DNA of 64,000 bases from Begonia masoniana (lineage: Eukaryota > Streptophyta > Magnoliopsida > Cucurbitales > Begoniaceae), in the NCBI GenBank assembly GCA_022432975.1, contig CM039502.1, positions 17,431,453-17,495,452 on the forward strand, in the 5' to 3' direction. Below the pieces are notes generated by a model, which was not told the origin of the DNA, made no database searches, and saw nothing but the letters and a program-made list of their open reading frames with translations. The position numbers and the translations under genes are program-made. Shown in pieces: positions 20,199-32,344 of this stretch; the stretch's first letter is position 1; the number at the start of each line of letters is the position of its first letter.

Positions 20199-21240
20199 AA
20201 GGTAATGTTGCTAATGTTCTAGTACTCGTATAATAGCATAAAATTATTTATTGTACGTCCAATAATTTAGCACTGCTCCTTTGAGTTTTTCATGAAAATA
20301 TGCAATCGGCTTACTTTCTTGTATGAGAATGGCTCCAATGTCAATTCCAGAGGCACACTCTGTATCTCAAACACCTTACTAAAATCTAGATGTACTAGCA
20401 CATGTGAACGACATAACTTGTCCTTAATCAACTCAAAGGTTTGTTGACAAGCTGGAGTCCATACAAATTCTTTCCCTTTCTTGGTGCAGTCAGTGAGTGT
20501 TGCAACTATTAAGCTGAAATCCTTTATAAACCTTTGATAAAATGAGACTAATCCATGGAAGCTACAGACTTATGATATTCCATTAGGGATAGGTCAATTC
20601 ATAATGGCCTTGATCTTATCCTCTCTACTTCCATTCCATCCTTGGAAATGATAAACCCTAGAAAATACACATTGTCTTGTGCAAACGAGCACTTGCTTAA
20701 GTTACCGAATAACTTGGCTTTCTTAAGAGTTTGAAAAAGGATACTAAGGTGGTTAAGATGTTGTGGAAGGTCCAAATTGTACACTAATATGTCATCGAAG
20801 TAGACGACAATGAATTTTTTTAAGTACGTGGTACATTAAATGCATGAATGTACTATAGGCATTTGATAGCCCGAATGGCATGACCATCCATTCAAACAGG
20901 CCATACTTGGTCTTGAAGGCTGTCTTCCACTCGTCACCTTCTTTCATCCTTATTTGGTGATAACCACTTTTGAGGTCCACTTTTGAGAAAATTGATGCTC
21001 CACTGAGCTCATCCAACATGTCATTGAGCCTAGGAATAGGAAATCTATACTTAACTGTGATTTGGTTAACGGTTCGGCTATCTATACACATTCTCATAGT
21101 TCTGTCATTCTTTGAAAATAACAATGATGGCACGGCACATGAGTTCATTGATTTTCTTATATAACCCTTGTCTAATAACTCGTGCACTTGATATTGTAGT
21201 TTCTTGGTCTCTTCGGGGTTCATCCTATATTGATTCTCTT
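20199..21240 (-). pseudogene. Gypsy-B reverse transcriptase and RNase H
   Basis: Minus strand. 20792-21223 reads [68 protein letters not shown], then frameshifts near the catalytic motif (YFDD encoded around 20800). 20599-20784 continues with NLDLPQHLNHLSILFQTLKK, CSFAQDNVYFLGFIISKDG. The RNase H part at 20199-20598 is broken by stops. RT copies RNA into DNA; the frame break at YFDD alone abolishes this. Confidence 0.9.
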
Positions 21241-21329
21241 ACATTCCTGGATTGTAGATTTATTTGATGTTCTATCCCTCGCAAGGGTGGTAATCCTTGG
21301 GGTAACTCTTTAAGAAAAACATCTTGGAA

Positions 21330-21870
21330 CTAGTTGAGTAAATTTTGTACGGGAATGAGTATAACTCCTAGTTCCAAAATCCTATCTCGGAATAATACCA
21401 TAATCAAAGGTTCTCCTCTAAGCATCGATGCTTCTAGCTCCTTCTTGGTCATTAAGAGACTTTCTTTATTTTTCTCTTCCTTCCTAACTTCATCATTTTT
21501 TGCTATTTGTTCGGGTGTCAAAGGTGCTAACTTAAACATTTTACCACCAAACTTCAAAGAGTAGTAATTTGTATAATCATCATGAGTCACTTTACGATCA
21601 TATTGCCATGGTCGGCCTAAGAGTAAATGGCTTGCAGTCATGGACACTACATCACAAAGGATAGAGTCCTTGTACTTACCTAAGGCAAACTCGACAGTCA
21701 CTTGCTTGGTCACCTTGACATCATTCTATCATCTAACCATCGAAGTTTATAAGGTTGGGGATGTGTACTAGTCTCTAGTCCTAATTTGGTAAGCATTTCC
21801 TTAGAGGCTACATTAGCACAGCTTCCTCCGTCAATGATTACTAAACATAATTTGTCCTTGACTAGGCAAT
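21330..21870 (-). pseudogene. Gypsy-B protease region
   Basis: Minus strand. A retropepsin-like IIDGGSCANVASKE segment lies at about 21795-21845, then a stop, then 21330-21713 reads TKQVTVEFALGKYKDSILCD, VVSMTASHLLLGRPWQYDR, and the linker to RT with ELEASMLRGEPLIMVLFRD. Collinear with the protease of Gypsy-A. Confidence 0.8.
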
Positions 21871-21887
21871 GACTGTGAAATATGTTT

Positions 21888-22796
21888 TCACATTGGCAAT
21901 TTTCCTCTGTTCTTTGATATGAGGACTCGTCTCCTGACCATTAGTAAAGGTCTTTCTAGAGTGTGAACAACTTCGTCTTCATAGTCATTCTCCTCTTCAC
22001 TTACTTCCTCTTCTTCTTCATGTTCGTCTTCACTCTCAAATTCTTCTGTGTCTTCCTTGATAATCATCACATATCGGTTTGGGCATTGAGCCATAAAATG
22101 ACCCACACCAAGCCACTTGTAGCACTTAATTTCTCGTGCTCTCGTTCCATTGGCACTTGTTCCTACAACTTTACCACCTGATTCTTTAGGAATTATGGTC
22201 TTACTGTTTGACTCTTTAGGAGGCTAGTTGAAATTAAAATGTTTCTTTCCTTTAACCTTAGTAAGGGTCTTGTTGGTTTTGGATGGTTTAGGGGTAAACT
22301 TGGTGAACTTAGGGGTATAAATAGCTTTCCTCTTTCTCTTAATCTGTCTCTCAATTTTTAAAGTCATTTGTACCACTAAGTCCAGAGACTCTAAAGGGTG
22401 TAACTCCACGGTATCTCCAATGTCTCGGTTCAACCCACGTATAAATCTTACGATAACCTGTTCCTCAGGTTCTTCCATTTCCCCTCGAATTCTAAGGGTT
22501 TCAAAGTCGGTGAGGTACTACTCGACCGATTGAGTTCCTTGTTTGAGGTTTTGTACTTGTAGGTATAGTTCTTGATTGTACTGACTAGGCACAAACCTCT
22601 TCTTCATGAGTGATCTCATAACTCTCCACGTGGTGATGGGCTTACCTCCAATCTTTTGCCTTTGGGACTTTACGTTAGCCCACCAAAGTGCGGCATATCC
22701 TGATAATTCGACTCACACTAGTTGGACCTTGACTTTGTCAGAGTATTCATGATAGTCAAAAACCTTTTCAAATTTGTCCAACCAATCTAGGAATGT
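21888..22796 (-). pseudogene. Gypsy-B gag capsid and zinc knuckle
   Basis: Minus strand, directly left of the solo LTR insertion. Starts in FLDWLDKFEKVFDYHEYSDK, then GYAALWWANVKSQRQKIGGK, TWRVMRSLMKKRFVPSQ, and (22224-22478) MEEPEEQVIVRFIRGLNRD, a classic gypsy gag capsid. The zinc knuckle at about 22085-22130 reads C-Y-K-W-x4-H-x4-C: the second cysteine is tryptophan. Then an acidic tail (EFESEDEHEEEEEVSEEEND). Stops separate the segments. Confidence 0.85.
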
Positions 22797-24102
22797 GACA
22801 TGCCTCGGAGGCCCGTCACGAGATCACAAACTCGGGCACAAAATTTACTTAATCAATGTTCTAATGAATTGTCTCTTTTTGCAGGTTTGGAACACATCAT
22901 GGACTTCACTTGGGAGCCGACATCAGAGAATGTGGAGAAGCCTTGCCATGTCATTCATTGGAGCATTCGCACGGAGCTTGCTGATAGCCCCTATAGGAAT
23001 TTGTCTTCCCGGGCCTTAATTTGTAATTTTTAATTTTAAAACTCATTGGCATACATTCGTCTTTATTGTAAGGATTTTATAATTGCATTTCATGCATTAG
23101 ATTGTGTGGTTAGGACTAGATGTATGGTGGTGGATTTGGGTTGGAGGAAGTTCAACAAAATATTCAAAGGAAAAGACCCTACAATAAATGGAGCCCAATG
23201 GAAGCCTTGGCCCAAAGAAGAGCCCACAAAAAGGTATAATTTTGCAAGTACAAAAGTTAGTGGCAACATGGATTGATGATGTGGCAAGATTCCCTCCATT
23301 GATCCATTTAGGCATGACATTCATCTCCTACCTAGGATGTGTGCTTGTTTGCCTTGATCTTGGCCATCCATCCTTTTTCATCCAAGGGCCACTATTCATT
23401 CATCCTTATGGAAACCCTAATCATCCACCCTAGGATTTTCTATTTAAGCATAGGATTTGTGTTTGTAAACAACTTTTTGCCATTTTTATAAAATTTCTAT
23501 TTCTCTCTCAAAGGTGGTTAGCCTTAGGAGTTTTTCCTTGGTTCTTTGAACCAAGTGGAGTGGCCCTCCATTATTAACTTAGCTTGGGTTGCTAAGTTAA
23601 TTCCGACTCTTTTCCCTCATCTTTTCCATTGGGATTAGGATCGAGGACGAAAATCCAGGCCTACGGTGGTCGTTTTCTTCCCGAAAAATGTTTATCTGAG
23701 AGTTTAACCCGTAAGATCGCTCTACGGATCCGCCAAGGGTATTTTCTTTATTTTATTGTCATCACTTCACACACATTTCCCTCTTTAAATTTCGGCCACA
23801 CATATTCCACACACATCACCATTTATTTCTTGCATTTTTCTTCTCTTCATCTCCATATTACTCTCCACGATTTTCACACACATCTCACCACTTCTTTTTT
23901 ACTTATTATGCCTTGCATTTTCTTTCCATTTGATCTCTTAATATTCAGCCATCACTCATCACTCACATCACTTGCATTTATTTTCATTTTTCTTTTCCAT
24001 TTCCTTATCTTATTTTTAAGTTTTACTTAACACTTGCACCCGAGCACATTTCCTATCATTTGTGGGTTATACACGGACCTTTCTCTAGGGGATCCCGTGT
24101 CA
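22797..24102 (+). mobile_element. Solo LTR (TGACATGCC family) in Gypsy-B gag
   Basis: 1,306 bp, TGACATGCC...CCCGTGTCA, with perfect 5-bp duplication GAATG (22792-22796 and 24103-24107). Its first 230 bp code for a pol tail (PRRPVTRSQTRAQNLLNQ, 22800-23033) like those in Gypsy-B LTRs, so it comes from a relative whose pol also runs into the LTR. A TATA-like CTATTTAAG at about 23440. No internal region. Confidence 0.88.
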
Positions 24103-24505
24103 GAATGTGTCTCCATCACACATTCCATTGAATGTGTGAACATGCAACCTAACACTCCTAAGGTCCTCAATATCACTCCGACGGTTTGGACAAAAATTTT
24201 CTTCTTCATCTAAGTTCCACTTATTCTCGTCAAAGTAGTCATAGTTTTGGAATCTTCTCATTGGATTTTCATTCCTTTCATCATATTTGGATGGTTCTTG
24301 GTCATGAAACCTCCTTCTAGGGTGCTCAGTTCTCCTATGCTTTTTGGTTCTCTCCCTAGGTGTGGTCTTTTAATAGGATACTCTATAGTTGTCTTGTCCA
24401 ACTTTTTCCATAACCAATTTTAAATGAAGGCTCATGTCCATAAGTTGTTGGCTTAAATTACTAACCTCTCCCGTTAAATCATTAAGTTGTCCTTGTAAGC
24501 TAGAC
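24103..24505 (-). pseudogene. Gypsy-B gag, middle part between two insertions
   Basis: Minus strand, from LTR-B to the solo LTR. Reads LQGQLNDLTGEVSNLSQQL, LVMEKVGQDNYRV, a stop, then basic ERTKKHRRTEHPRRRFHD and FDENKWN, NRRSDIEDLRS leading to FLDW across the insertion. Coiled-coil-like and basic parts of gag. Confidence 0.75.
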
Positions 24506-26868
24506 TGTAACAACCAGCACTTCGGTCAGGTATTTATTCTAAGACTTCTTTTGGTACGATTAGAGGAATAAGAAATTTATGAGGATCTAAATTTATGGGT
24601 TGGCAAAATTGTAATTAAAGTTGATTTGAATCGATATAAATAGAAAAAAAAAGTCTAAAATCTCACAAAAACCCCTTCCACGATTCTGCAGCCGACTCCT
24701 CCCTCTCTTAGGCGATTCTTTTTCTCCAGAACCTTCCTTCTCCACAGCCAGCAATTTCCTCCATCAGCGATCGATTTCTTCGAAGTTCAAAGCTCTAGGT
24801 AAGGCTTAGATAATGTATTTGTTAAGTTTTGATTTAGGAGTTTATTTTAACTAGAGCTTGAGGTTCTCGGGTTCTTCAATGTTAGGATAATGACAATGCC
24901 TTGAGCTTTTTTATCAATGAAATTGATGATAGGGTTCTAAATATTGTCGATTGTTAGATTTTGGGATTTTGATATTTGTATGAATCTGGTAGTTTTAGCA
25001 CACAAATGCCATTAATGTTAATGAAGGTTAAGCTCCGCACACTAGGTGCTCAGCGAAATGCCTTAGAGGTTTAAGCTAGATTCTAGGATGATTTCTTTAG
25101 CTAATATTTTACCAGCTTTGAGTTTAGATTATTCAGGATATATTTAACATGGAAGTATGAAATGTCTTAGGTGGAGAAGGATTTAAGTAAAGGCACGACA
25201 TTGTTAAAGAGACTAGGTAAGTGAGTGTGTTAAGATTTCCAGCCATTAGGGCCCTACATCACAAGGGTATTAGGTTGGTTTCGTCTCTGATGTCTGGATT
25301 CTGTTTATGAAATTGTCTGTTCTGGTATGATGTTTGGGTTAATGTTATGATATGTTACCTGATGTATGATTCTTTCCTTAGTCTGATGATTTAAGTGTAT
25401 TCATGTTCCTGCATCATGATTTGTCTTCCAAGAATACGAAAAAGTTTTATGTACATGCTTCTCTTATGAATGAGATATGAATATGAAATGTATGCAACCA
25501 TGATTAAGTGAAGGTTGGGGGCGGTTTGGCCCTGTCACTGTCCAGAAAGGGACCAAGATTTTTGCCCGTAAGGGGGCCATGTACAAGACCAAGATTTCTG
25601 CCCGAAGGGGGCTAAGTACACGCACTCTGCCTACCCCCTTCGGCACAAACCCTCCTTGATCCATGTTATGTAAATGATGAACAAGAACATGATTTCCATG
25701 ATATGATTCCCCTGATCTGAATAAAGAATGTGAACATGATTTTATTAAGTATGCATTCATGAGTATTTATGTATATGTTGCACTCCTTACTAAGCATTAG
25801 GCTTATAGTTTAAACCTTATGATGTAGGTGACGAGTTGGAAGGTGAGGACCTCAAACCGAATGAAAATGTTTAAGTCGGGTTGCTGGATGGTGCTCATGA
25901 CGTGGATTTTGTGGCTGGGTGGCGATTTTGACCCGTGGAATGCTGCTCTTAGTATGTTTTAATATGACTATGATATTGAGTGAAAGTAAGATAAAGATTT
26001 CTATGAACGATAAATACTGTGATAGTTAAGTACTAATATGGTTTAAGAGGATTTTAATATCAAAGGTTTTCAAGCGTTTTTCTTTAAGTCTTCCGCTACG
26101 CATGTTTAAGTTTTTATGAATAAAATGGTTTTCATTTGAAATGAGATGTGAGAATATTTATAGTGTTAGCTCCAGAGAGCTAGCCGAACGTTCGCCAGGG
26201 GAGGTGATCGATCGGTTGTCTATGTGTTCTGTTTTGTAAGTAAAAACAGTCGTCCAGAGTTGTATGTAAAAACAGTCGTCCAGAGTTGTGTAAGTAAAAA
26301 TGTAAACCGTTGTCCAGAGTTACTTGGACGAATACGTCGTCCAAAGTAAGTAGTCACGTGACTGTGGACGACGAAATCACGTGGTCTGTGGACGACAAAC
26401 TTAAGTAAGTCCATGGACGTTAGTATGTGGACGATGACTTATGTAGCCCGTGGACAATGAAGTCACGTGGACCGTGGACGGTAAAGACACGTGGTCTGTG
26501 GACGAAAAATCTAAGTAAGTCTGTGGACGATAAAGTTTAGTTAAGCATTCTGGTAGAGAAAGTCAAACGTCCACGCTGCCTTCTAATTTCAGTCGTCTGC
26601 GCTGCCTTCTGTTTCTGTTATCCATTCCTGTCTGTTATAACGTCTACCCCTACTGTTTAAATTGAAGAAACCCGAGAGGAAAAATACTATTCCTTCAATG
26701 AAACCCGATATGAAAGAGTCGAGTTCTGAGGATTTAAGGTTTTTAGTTTGATGTTCTTTTAAACGTCTACGAGTTATTTTTTTTTAAAAAAAATTACAAG
26801 CAGTTGTTCTTAGATTTAAATGACTAAGTTATGTTGAGAATATGCCGCGACCTACTGGGGTCGTGACA
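24506..26868 (+). mobile_element. LTR-B: solo LTR, long TGTAACA family
   Basis: 2,363 bp, TGTAACAACCAGC...GGTCGTGACA, perfect 5-bp duplication TAGAC (24501-24505, 26869-26873). Same layout as LTR-A but more diverged: leader ending CTCTAG|GTAAGG (donor 24799), mini-exon 25171-25216, short repeats at about 25545-25625, acceptor G ATGTAG|GTGAC (25828), shared ATTTTGACCCGTGG at about 25930, degraded GATCGATCG site (26168-26217) and GTGGACGA repeats (26245-26560). No internal region. Confidence 0.85.
25171..25216 (+). other. Putative mini-exon in LTR-B (46 nt)
   Basis: Bounded by TCTTAG|GTG and GACTAG|GTAAGT; the counterpart of 6948-6992. The sequence is poorly conserved but the two splice-like borders and the length (46 against 45) are kept. 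CCTACATCA (25253-25261) after the donor complements TGATGTAGG (25820-25828) at the next acceptor. Confidence 0.5.
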
Positions 26869-26873
26869 TAGAC

Positions 26874-26983
26874 TCTCCCTCTTAAGAAGTGTGAGTCTCG
26901 GCTTGGAGTATCTCCTTGCCCCAATTCGGTTCTTGACTTAAGTTTTGGTTTGGTTCAAGAATGATTCCACTTCTAGTCTTCAT
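26874..26983 (-). pseudogene. Gypsy-B gag N-terminus
   Basis: ATG at 26983-26981 on the minus strand, reading MKTRSGIILEPNQNLSQEPN and then a stop about 30 codons in, just before the LTR-B insertion. The MKTRSGI start matches Gypsy-C gag. Confidence 0.7.
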
Positions 26984-27647
26984 GTTACTAACCTAAGTTT
27001 TAGGAATGAATTCTTGATTAGGTATGAGAAACTAATCCTCAGTTTTAATCCTCTAATCTTTAAAATGATGATTAAATCACTTATCTCTCTTTTTTTAAAT
27101 TAAACTAAGCTAATTATAAAAACAACAAGTTAATGAATTAAAATGACAAGATTGAAGCCTTAAACTTTTGAAAACATGCAAACATGTGATAGAAGCACTT
27201 TAAGCAAGTGGTAGTTGCTCCAAGGTCTTATGCTTTTACTTTTCAGTTTCACCAAAAATAGCAAGTGTTCAAATTCCAATCCACTTTAAGCAACAAACAA
27301 CATATGTTTCAGGTTACTAATACTTTATCCTAAGTCTAGATGGTATAGTATGCATGCTTCATCAATGGTGAAACACTTTAAGTACTAAAAATAGCAAATT
27401 TTAAAGCAAGATTTAGATGTCAAACTTTCAAGTTCAGATCTTAACAACTTAACAAAAATGTGCTGGAAAGATAACACTCAACACACATGCAAAAACAGCA
27501 ACACAAAACAGATCGGTTCATGGCATAAAATGAGGTTAATGATAACCTGAAATGAGTATTAAGATGCAGCTATGTAAACATGAATGAAAAAGCAAACCAA
27601 TATGATTACTAGCACACAATGGAAGCTGACTTAGCTTTGATAATAAA
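26984..27647 (-). other. Gypsy-B leader and primer-binding site
   Basis: AT-rich leader with no recognised frame. Next to the LTR (27633-27647) the minus strand reads TTATTATCAAAGC, a decayed form of the initiator Met-tRNA site TGGTATCAGAGC. Confidence 0.6.
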
Positions 27648-28875
27648 TGACACGCCAAAGGCCTGCAAAAAGGCACGTTCCACCTACAAACAGATTAGTA
27701 TTCTTAGTGCTCGGCCAAGCCGAGGTGACCTTAAAATAAGACAGAAGTTCTATAGGCAAATGAAGTTCAAATCACTTGAAATCTTAGATGCAGCTTATCT
27801 TATGAGTGAAATAAAACACTTTAAATTTTCAGATCAAAATAAGTTGTGGAAGTGAAGTTATGCAAGGAAACCTGAAGTTGGCAAGGCTTTCAGCTTGCTT
27901 TTCTTTCCAAAGAAAGAAAATGCAACCTTTGGTAAACAGTTGGTCACATTCTTCTGGTTTCCAACTCTTGAAAGAGTGGAGAGAATGATGAAGAGTAAGA
28001 ACCTTCAAGCAACCTTGAGCTTGGAGGTAATGGAGGCGCAACTCCTTTCGGGGGAAGCACACACCGAGGCTTACCTTTGGTTTTCAAGCTATCTTGGTTC
28101 TCCTTAAGCAAACAACATCTATTTCATTCATCAACAACCTTTTACAAACACCAATAACCATGCTTATATAGACCTAAGGATGACTGGATGGTTTGGTTGA
28201 ACAGGAGGCTCCAAAGAGCCATTGGAGGCTTTGGCCAATCTCTTGGACAAATTGGCTTCAACTTCACTTAGATGGCCAAGATGAATGTGTGCAATTTGAT
28301 CCAATGGCTAAGGGCTGCTATGTCATCGATCCAAGGCATTCTTTAAGAAGGAAAACTCCAACATAGCATCTTCATTTGGCAGCAAAGTGATCGGCCAAAA
28401 GGGGTAATGGTCACCACTCCATTTTGGTGGTCAAAAGGGGCAGTTCTTCTTTGGCTGCGCGGTCCTTGCATGCAAGCCATGCAAATGTGTATTGAACCAA
28501 CTCCAAACCAACCTAGCATACATTTAATCCTAATGCCTAATGATGCATGCAATTAATAAAATTACATAAAAGTCAATATTTGCTAACAAAATACAAATAA
28601 GGCTAATGTTTACCAAAAACATAAAAACTAAAGTGCTTGGTTACAATATGATTTTAGGGAAGACAAATTTCCTCTTCTTGATCTTCCAACCTTGATTCCC
28701 AAGTGAGCACATGCAAGGGTTGCTCCATGTCTTTTGTACTAAGCTCCCAATCCAAGTCTTCAAAAATATCATCAAAATTATCATCACTTGCAAAAGAAAT
28801 TAACTTGTTAGTAAATGGTGAGATAAAACTTGAGCCTTTGCTTGTGATCAAGTATTGGCCCTCTGAGGTATATCA
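27648..28875 (-). repeat. Gypsy-B 5' LTR
   Basis: 1,228 bp, plus-strand ends TGACACGCC and GGTATATCA, matching 17475-18717. TATA box on the minus strand at about 28166 (TATATAAG). Borders CGAAA, the right target duplication. Confidence 0.9.
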
Positions 28876-28880
28876 CGAAA

Positions 28881-29600
28881 TAAGGCCTCTTTGAGTGGTT
28901 AGTAATGTCTTTCAGACTTTCTAATGCTTCTAACACTTTCATGAGACTTATGCATCACATTTTAAAAGATTTTTTGGGAAAATGTTTAGTAGTTTACTTT
29001 GATGATATTTTGGTCTATAGTGCTGATTTGAGTCAACACTTGGGTCATCTTAAAATGTTATTTGAGACACTAAGACAAGCCAAATTGTATGATAATCTCA
29101 AGAAGTGCTCTTTTTTTGAAGACAATGTGAATTTTCTTGGATTTGTGATTTCAAGCCAAGGCATGGGAGTGGAGGAAAACAAGATCATAGCTATTAGGGA
29201 GTGGCCGATTCCAAGCAACATCTTGGAAGTAAGGAGCTTTCACGGCCTTACTTCATTTTACCGAAGGTTTGTGAGCAATTTTATTACCATCATGGCTCCC
29301 ATTACTGATTGTACAAAGAATGGAAAAGACTTCCAATGGACTAATGAATGCCAAGCAAGTTTTGAAAAGATCAAGGAAAAGCTATGCAATGCCTCAATCC
29401 TAACTCTTCTCGATTTCAACAAATTCTTCGAAGTAGAGTGTGATGCTTCGGGAGTGAGAATAAGAGCTATATTTATGCAAGAATGGGGCCTCATTGAATT
29501 ATTCAACCTACGACAAAAAATTTTATGTCGTGGTAAGAGCATTAGAGATATGACAACATTATTTACTCCCAAAAAAATTTATCATCTACACCAATGATCA
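28881..29600 (+). pseudogene. Gypsy-A reverse transcriptase, second part, and RNase H
   Basis: Continues RT after Gypsy-[40 protein letters not shown] (YFDD catalytic motif intact), KCSFFEDNVNFLGFVISSQG, FHGLTSFYRRFVSNF, FFEVECDASGVRIRAIFMQE (RNase H catalytic Asp region). Open from 28905 to 29597, so this 230-codon stretch has survived without stops. Confidence 0.9.
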
Positions 29601-30060
29601 AACACTCAAATTTATCAAGAGTCAATGAAAACTCAATAAAAGACATACTAAGTGGGTGGAATTCATTGAAAAATATTCGTACGTGAACAAATTCAAAAAG
29701 GGAGAAACCAATGTCATGGCAGATGCTTTATCATGAAGGTATTCTTTATTAATCGAAATGAACACTAGACTACTTGGTTTTGAATGGATAAATGATGCAT
29801 ATATTGGTAAAAGAGATTTTTCCTATTGGCATAAAAATTGTGTTTCGAAAGTGGAAAATGACTACTACATCATGGATGGTTATTTATTCAAAGAAGGAAA
29901 ATTATGCATTCCTACTAGTAATCTCCAAGAACTACTAGTTAGGGAAGCACATGGAGGTGGTCTTGCAAGTCATTTTGGTGAAAAGCAAACTTTTGAAGCT
30001 TTAAAGGAGCATTTCTTTTAACCATATTTGTTAAAGGATGTACACAAAATTGTGAAGAAG
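29601..30060 (+). pseudogene. Gypsy-A RNase H end and integrase zinc finger
   Basis: Reads NDQTLKFIKSQ, stop, [25 protein letters not shown], then (29758-30021) NTRLLGFEWINDAYIGKRDF, YYIMDGYLFKEGKLCIP, REAHGGGLASHFGEKQTFEA, LKEHFF (HHCC region). Cut at VHKIVKK (30060) by the next solo LTR; resumes at 33131 with CIVCKKAKS. Confidence 0.85.
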
Positions 30061-31551
30061 TGATATGCCATGGGGAGCTACCATTTGGTCTCGTGCCAAA
30101 GCTTTGGTTGAGACCTCTTTTTCTAACGATTCTTCTCTTTTTACAGGTGGAATGCCCTTGGACCAATTGAAGTGGGAACCTAACACTCAAGATATGAAAA
30201 AACCCCTCACTAACATGGAATCATTGTTCTTGGCCATGCATGGAAGAATGAGGAATTTGTCTTCCCTAATGACAAATTTTGTAATCAGCCTCTAGTCTTT
30301 TAATTCTTTTTTTTTTTATTGCTTGTGTTAGTCAAAGTTTAGTTGAGCCATGTAGGCTTATTTTGGCACTTGTTGGCTGTTTTTATCATTTGAATTTTCA
30401 GAGGAAAAGAACATTAAGATAGGTGCTAGTTGGCTTTACCAAAAGTGGCCGAGCATAGGTGTACTCGACTGCTCTTTCTGGCCGAGCTTGCCACTTTTGG
30501 CTAGACATTTTTGTGACTGTTGTTGAAGCCCTAGTTGGCTGAAAGGATGAGGGATAAAACTCATCCTTAACTTGTAACACCCGGGATTGTTCCTATGCAA
30601 GAGTGACCTTAGACTAGATATGTTGTGGAAGCATAGCAATGGTCCTAAAATTAGTTTAAAGAATTAAGTTAGAAAGGGTGAATTGAGAAAAACCAATAGA
30701 ATAGTGTAGTATGGTTTTGAATTAACAAATAGGGGAATGAAATGTTAAGTGAGGGGAGAAAGGAATGATGCATCACGTTGGAATTTAGAAAAGCAAAGGG
30801 TGGGGTTTCCTTTATAAAATCACAAAAGTTGGTGGTTAACTTTCAAAAGAGAAAAGTTAAAGTTTTTAAATTGTGAAGATTGAAGGTTAAAAAGGAAAAA
30901 AAGTGGTCTTCTCCTTCATCTCTTCAACGATTCTTCAACCTCCATTGTAGGGTTTCTTCACCTTCATTTCTTCAAGTTCTATCAAGGTTTTTGTGGTAAG
31001 TTTTAATGGGTTTTGTTATGGATGATTATTAGTGAAGGTTTTTGGTGTTTTAGGTGTGTTTTGAGTGAGTTTTGATGAAGTTTGGAAAACCTTGAAATGG
31101 AGCTCCGAATTTTCCATTCTCTTGCTGGTTTTCTTGATACATTTGGTGATTTAAACCTTAGATATGTTAGTTTAGATTGTTTAGGTAGTTAGATAAGAGA
31201 ATTAGTGGAAGTTTGTGAAAAACCGGTTTTGGGAACATAGGTCGCCGGTTCTGTTTTTGTGGATTTCGATCGGCCAATTTCACTGTTCCTAATCGAGCAA
31301 CCTGAGAGGTTGTCAATCAATCAGCGCTTGCGCCGATTGATCGGCACCTGGAGTGCGGGGTTGCGCGCACAATGCGCGCAGCGGCAGCGCACAATGCGCG
31401 CAGCGGCAGCGTACAATGCGCGCGCTGACTGGACGACGCGCGCACTAAGTTCGCGCGCGGCGCCCATGGTCGGCCACTTTGGTTTTTTTTTTTTTAAATT
31501 TTTTCCTTTCCAAATATGTTTTAACCCGACCTTTTTCGACACGTTTTCTAT

Positions 31552-31634
31552 GTATTTTACGCACGTTTTCCAACCATTTTTTAGGGTTTGAAAAACTCAA
31601 AAAATCGAGTCGAAATTTTATCAAAAATTATTTT
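31552..31634 (+). repeat. 83-bp direct repeat, left copy
   Basis: From GTATTTTACGCACG to ...CAAAAATTATTTT. Repeated at 32262-32344 with about five substitutions; together they flank the antisense gag piece in LTR-E. Confidence 0.9.
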
Positions 31635-32261
31635 TCAAACACTTTTGACATTGCAAAAACTTTCCCCGTTGTTGCTGTTGCGGCTTCTTTCCTCCTCTCT
31701 GATCATTTTGATTACCTCCCGATCTTTTGTTCCTTGAGACTGTGAGGAAGATCCACCTCTGCTCATCTGGGCTGTAATCTCCTTAAACATTCACCTAGGA
31801 GCTTCTGCTGGCTTGACACACTTCTCATCAACCTCTTCCACCTTAATAGCTTTGGCCACCACGTTTACATAAGACACTCCCACTATTCCGGATATCTTCA
31901 CGCCCTTGTATATTTCTGGCTTCAGGCCCTGCACGAACTGGAGTATTTTGTTCTACTCCCGGCTTATCATGTGGCTTGCAAGCCGTGAAAGAGACTCAAA
32001 CTGCCTGATATACTCTCCCACGGATCCGGTCTGCTTTAGCTGTAAGAACTCTAGCCTCTTAGCAGCTTAAACTGTCCGGTTGTAATACTTGTCATAGAAT
32101 AATTCCTGGAATTCCTTCCAGGTCAGACCTTGAGCCCCAGTGATAGCCCCTCCACTGTCTCCCACTAACTCTGAGCGTCATTATCCAAATGGAAGGTCGC
32201 ACAGGTCACCTTGTTCCCTTCCTTCACATTGGCATACTTAAACATGTTCTCGATCTTGTAC
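31635..32261 (-). pseudogene. Antisense gypsy gag fragment inside LTR-E
   Basis: Minus strand, broken by several stops and shifts: FKYANVKEGNKVTCATFHLD, LTWKEFQELFYDKYYN, RLEFLQLKQTGSVGEYIRQF, ILQFVQGLKPEIYKGVKI. This is the Ty3/gypsy gag capsid domain of a type different from Gypsy-A and -B, resembling Tekay/Del-like gag. It has no LTR or PBS of its own. Confidence 0.8.
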
Positions 32262-32344
32262 GTATTCTACGCACGTTTTCCAACCATTTTTTAGGGTTCG
32301 AAAAACCCAAAAAATCGAGTCAAAATTTGATCAAAAATTATTTT
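32262..32344 (+). repeat. 83-bp direct repeat, right copy
   Basis: Copy of 31552-31634; see that entry. Confidence 0.9.

Larger units (their letters stand above)
17475..28875 (-). mobile_element. Gypsy-B: Ty3/gypsy element inserted in Gypsy-A RT
   Basis: Minus strand. LTRs at 27648-28875 (5') and 17475-18717 (3'); plus-strand ends TGACAC...ATATCA; target duplication CCAAA/CGAAA with one change. Internal order gag, protease, RT, RNase H, integrase is collinear with Gypsy-A. Interrupted by a solo LTR (22797-24102) and LTR-B (24506-26868), both in gag. The last pol codons run through the polypurine tract into the 3' LTR, a trait known in CRM-type chromoviruses. LTR divergence over the first 200 bp is roughly 5-10% by eye. 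Frameshifts and stops make it defective. Confidence 0.9.

Noticed and set aside
31355..31470. CG-rich block as a CpG-island promoter
   Set aside because: It consists of near-identical GCGCGCAGCGGCA repeats inside LTR-E and not of unique promoter-like sequence.
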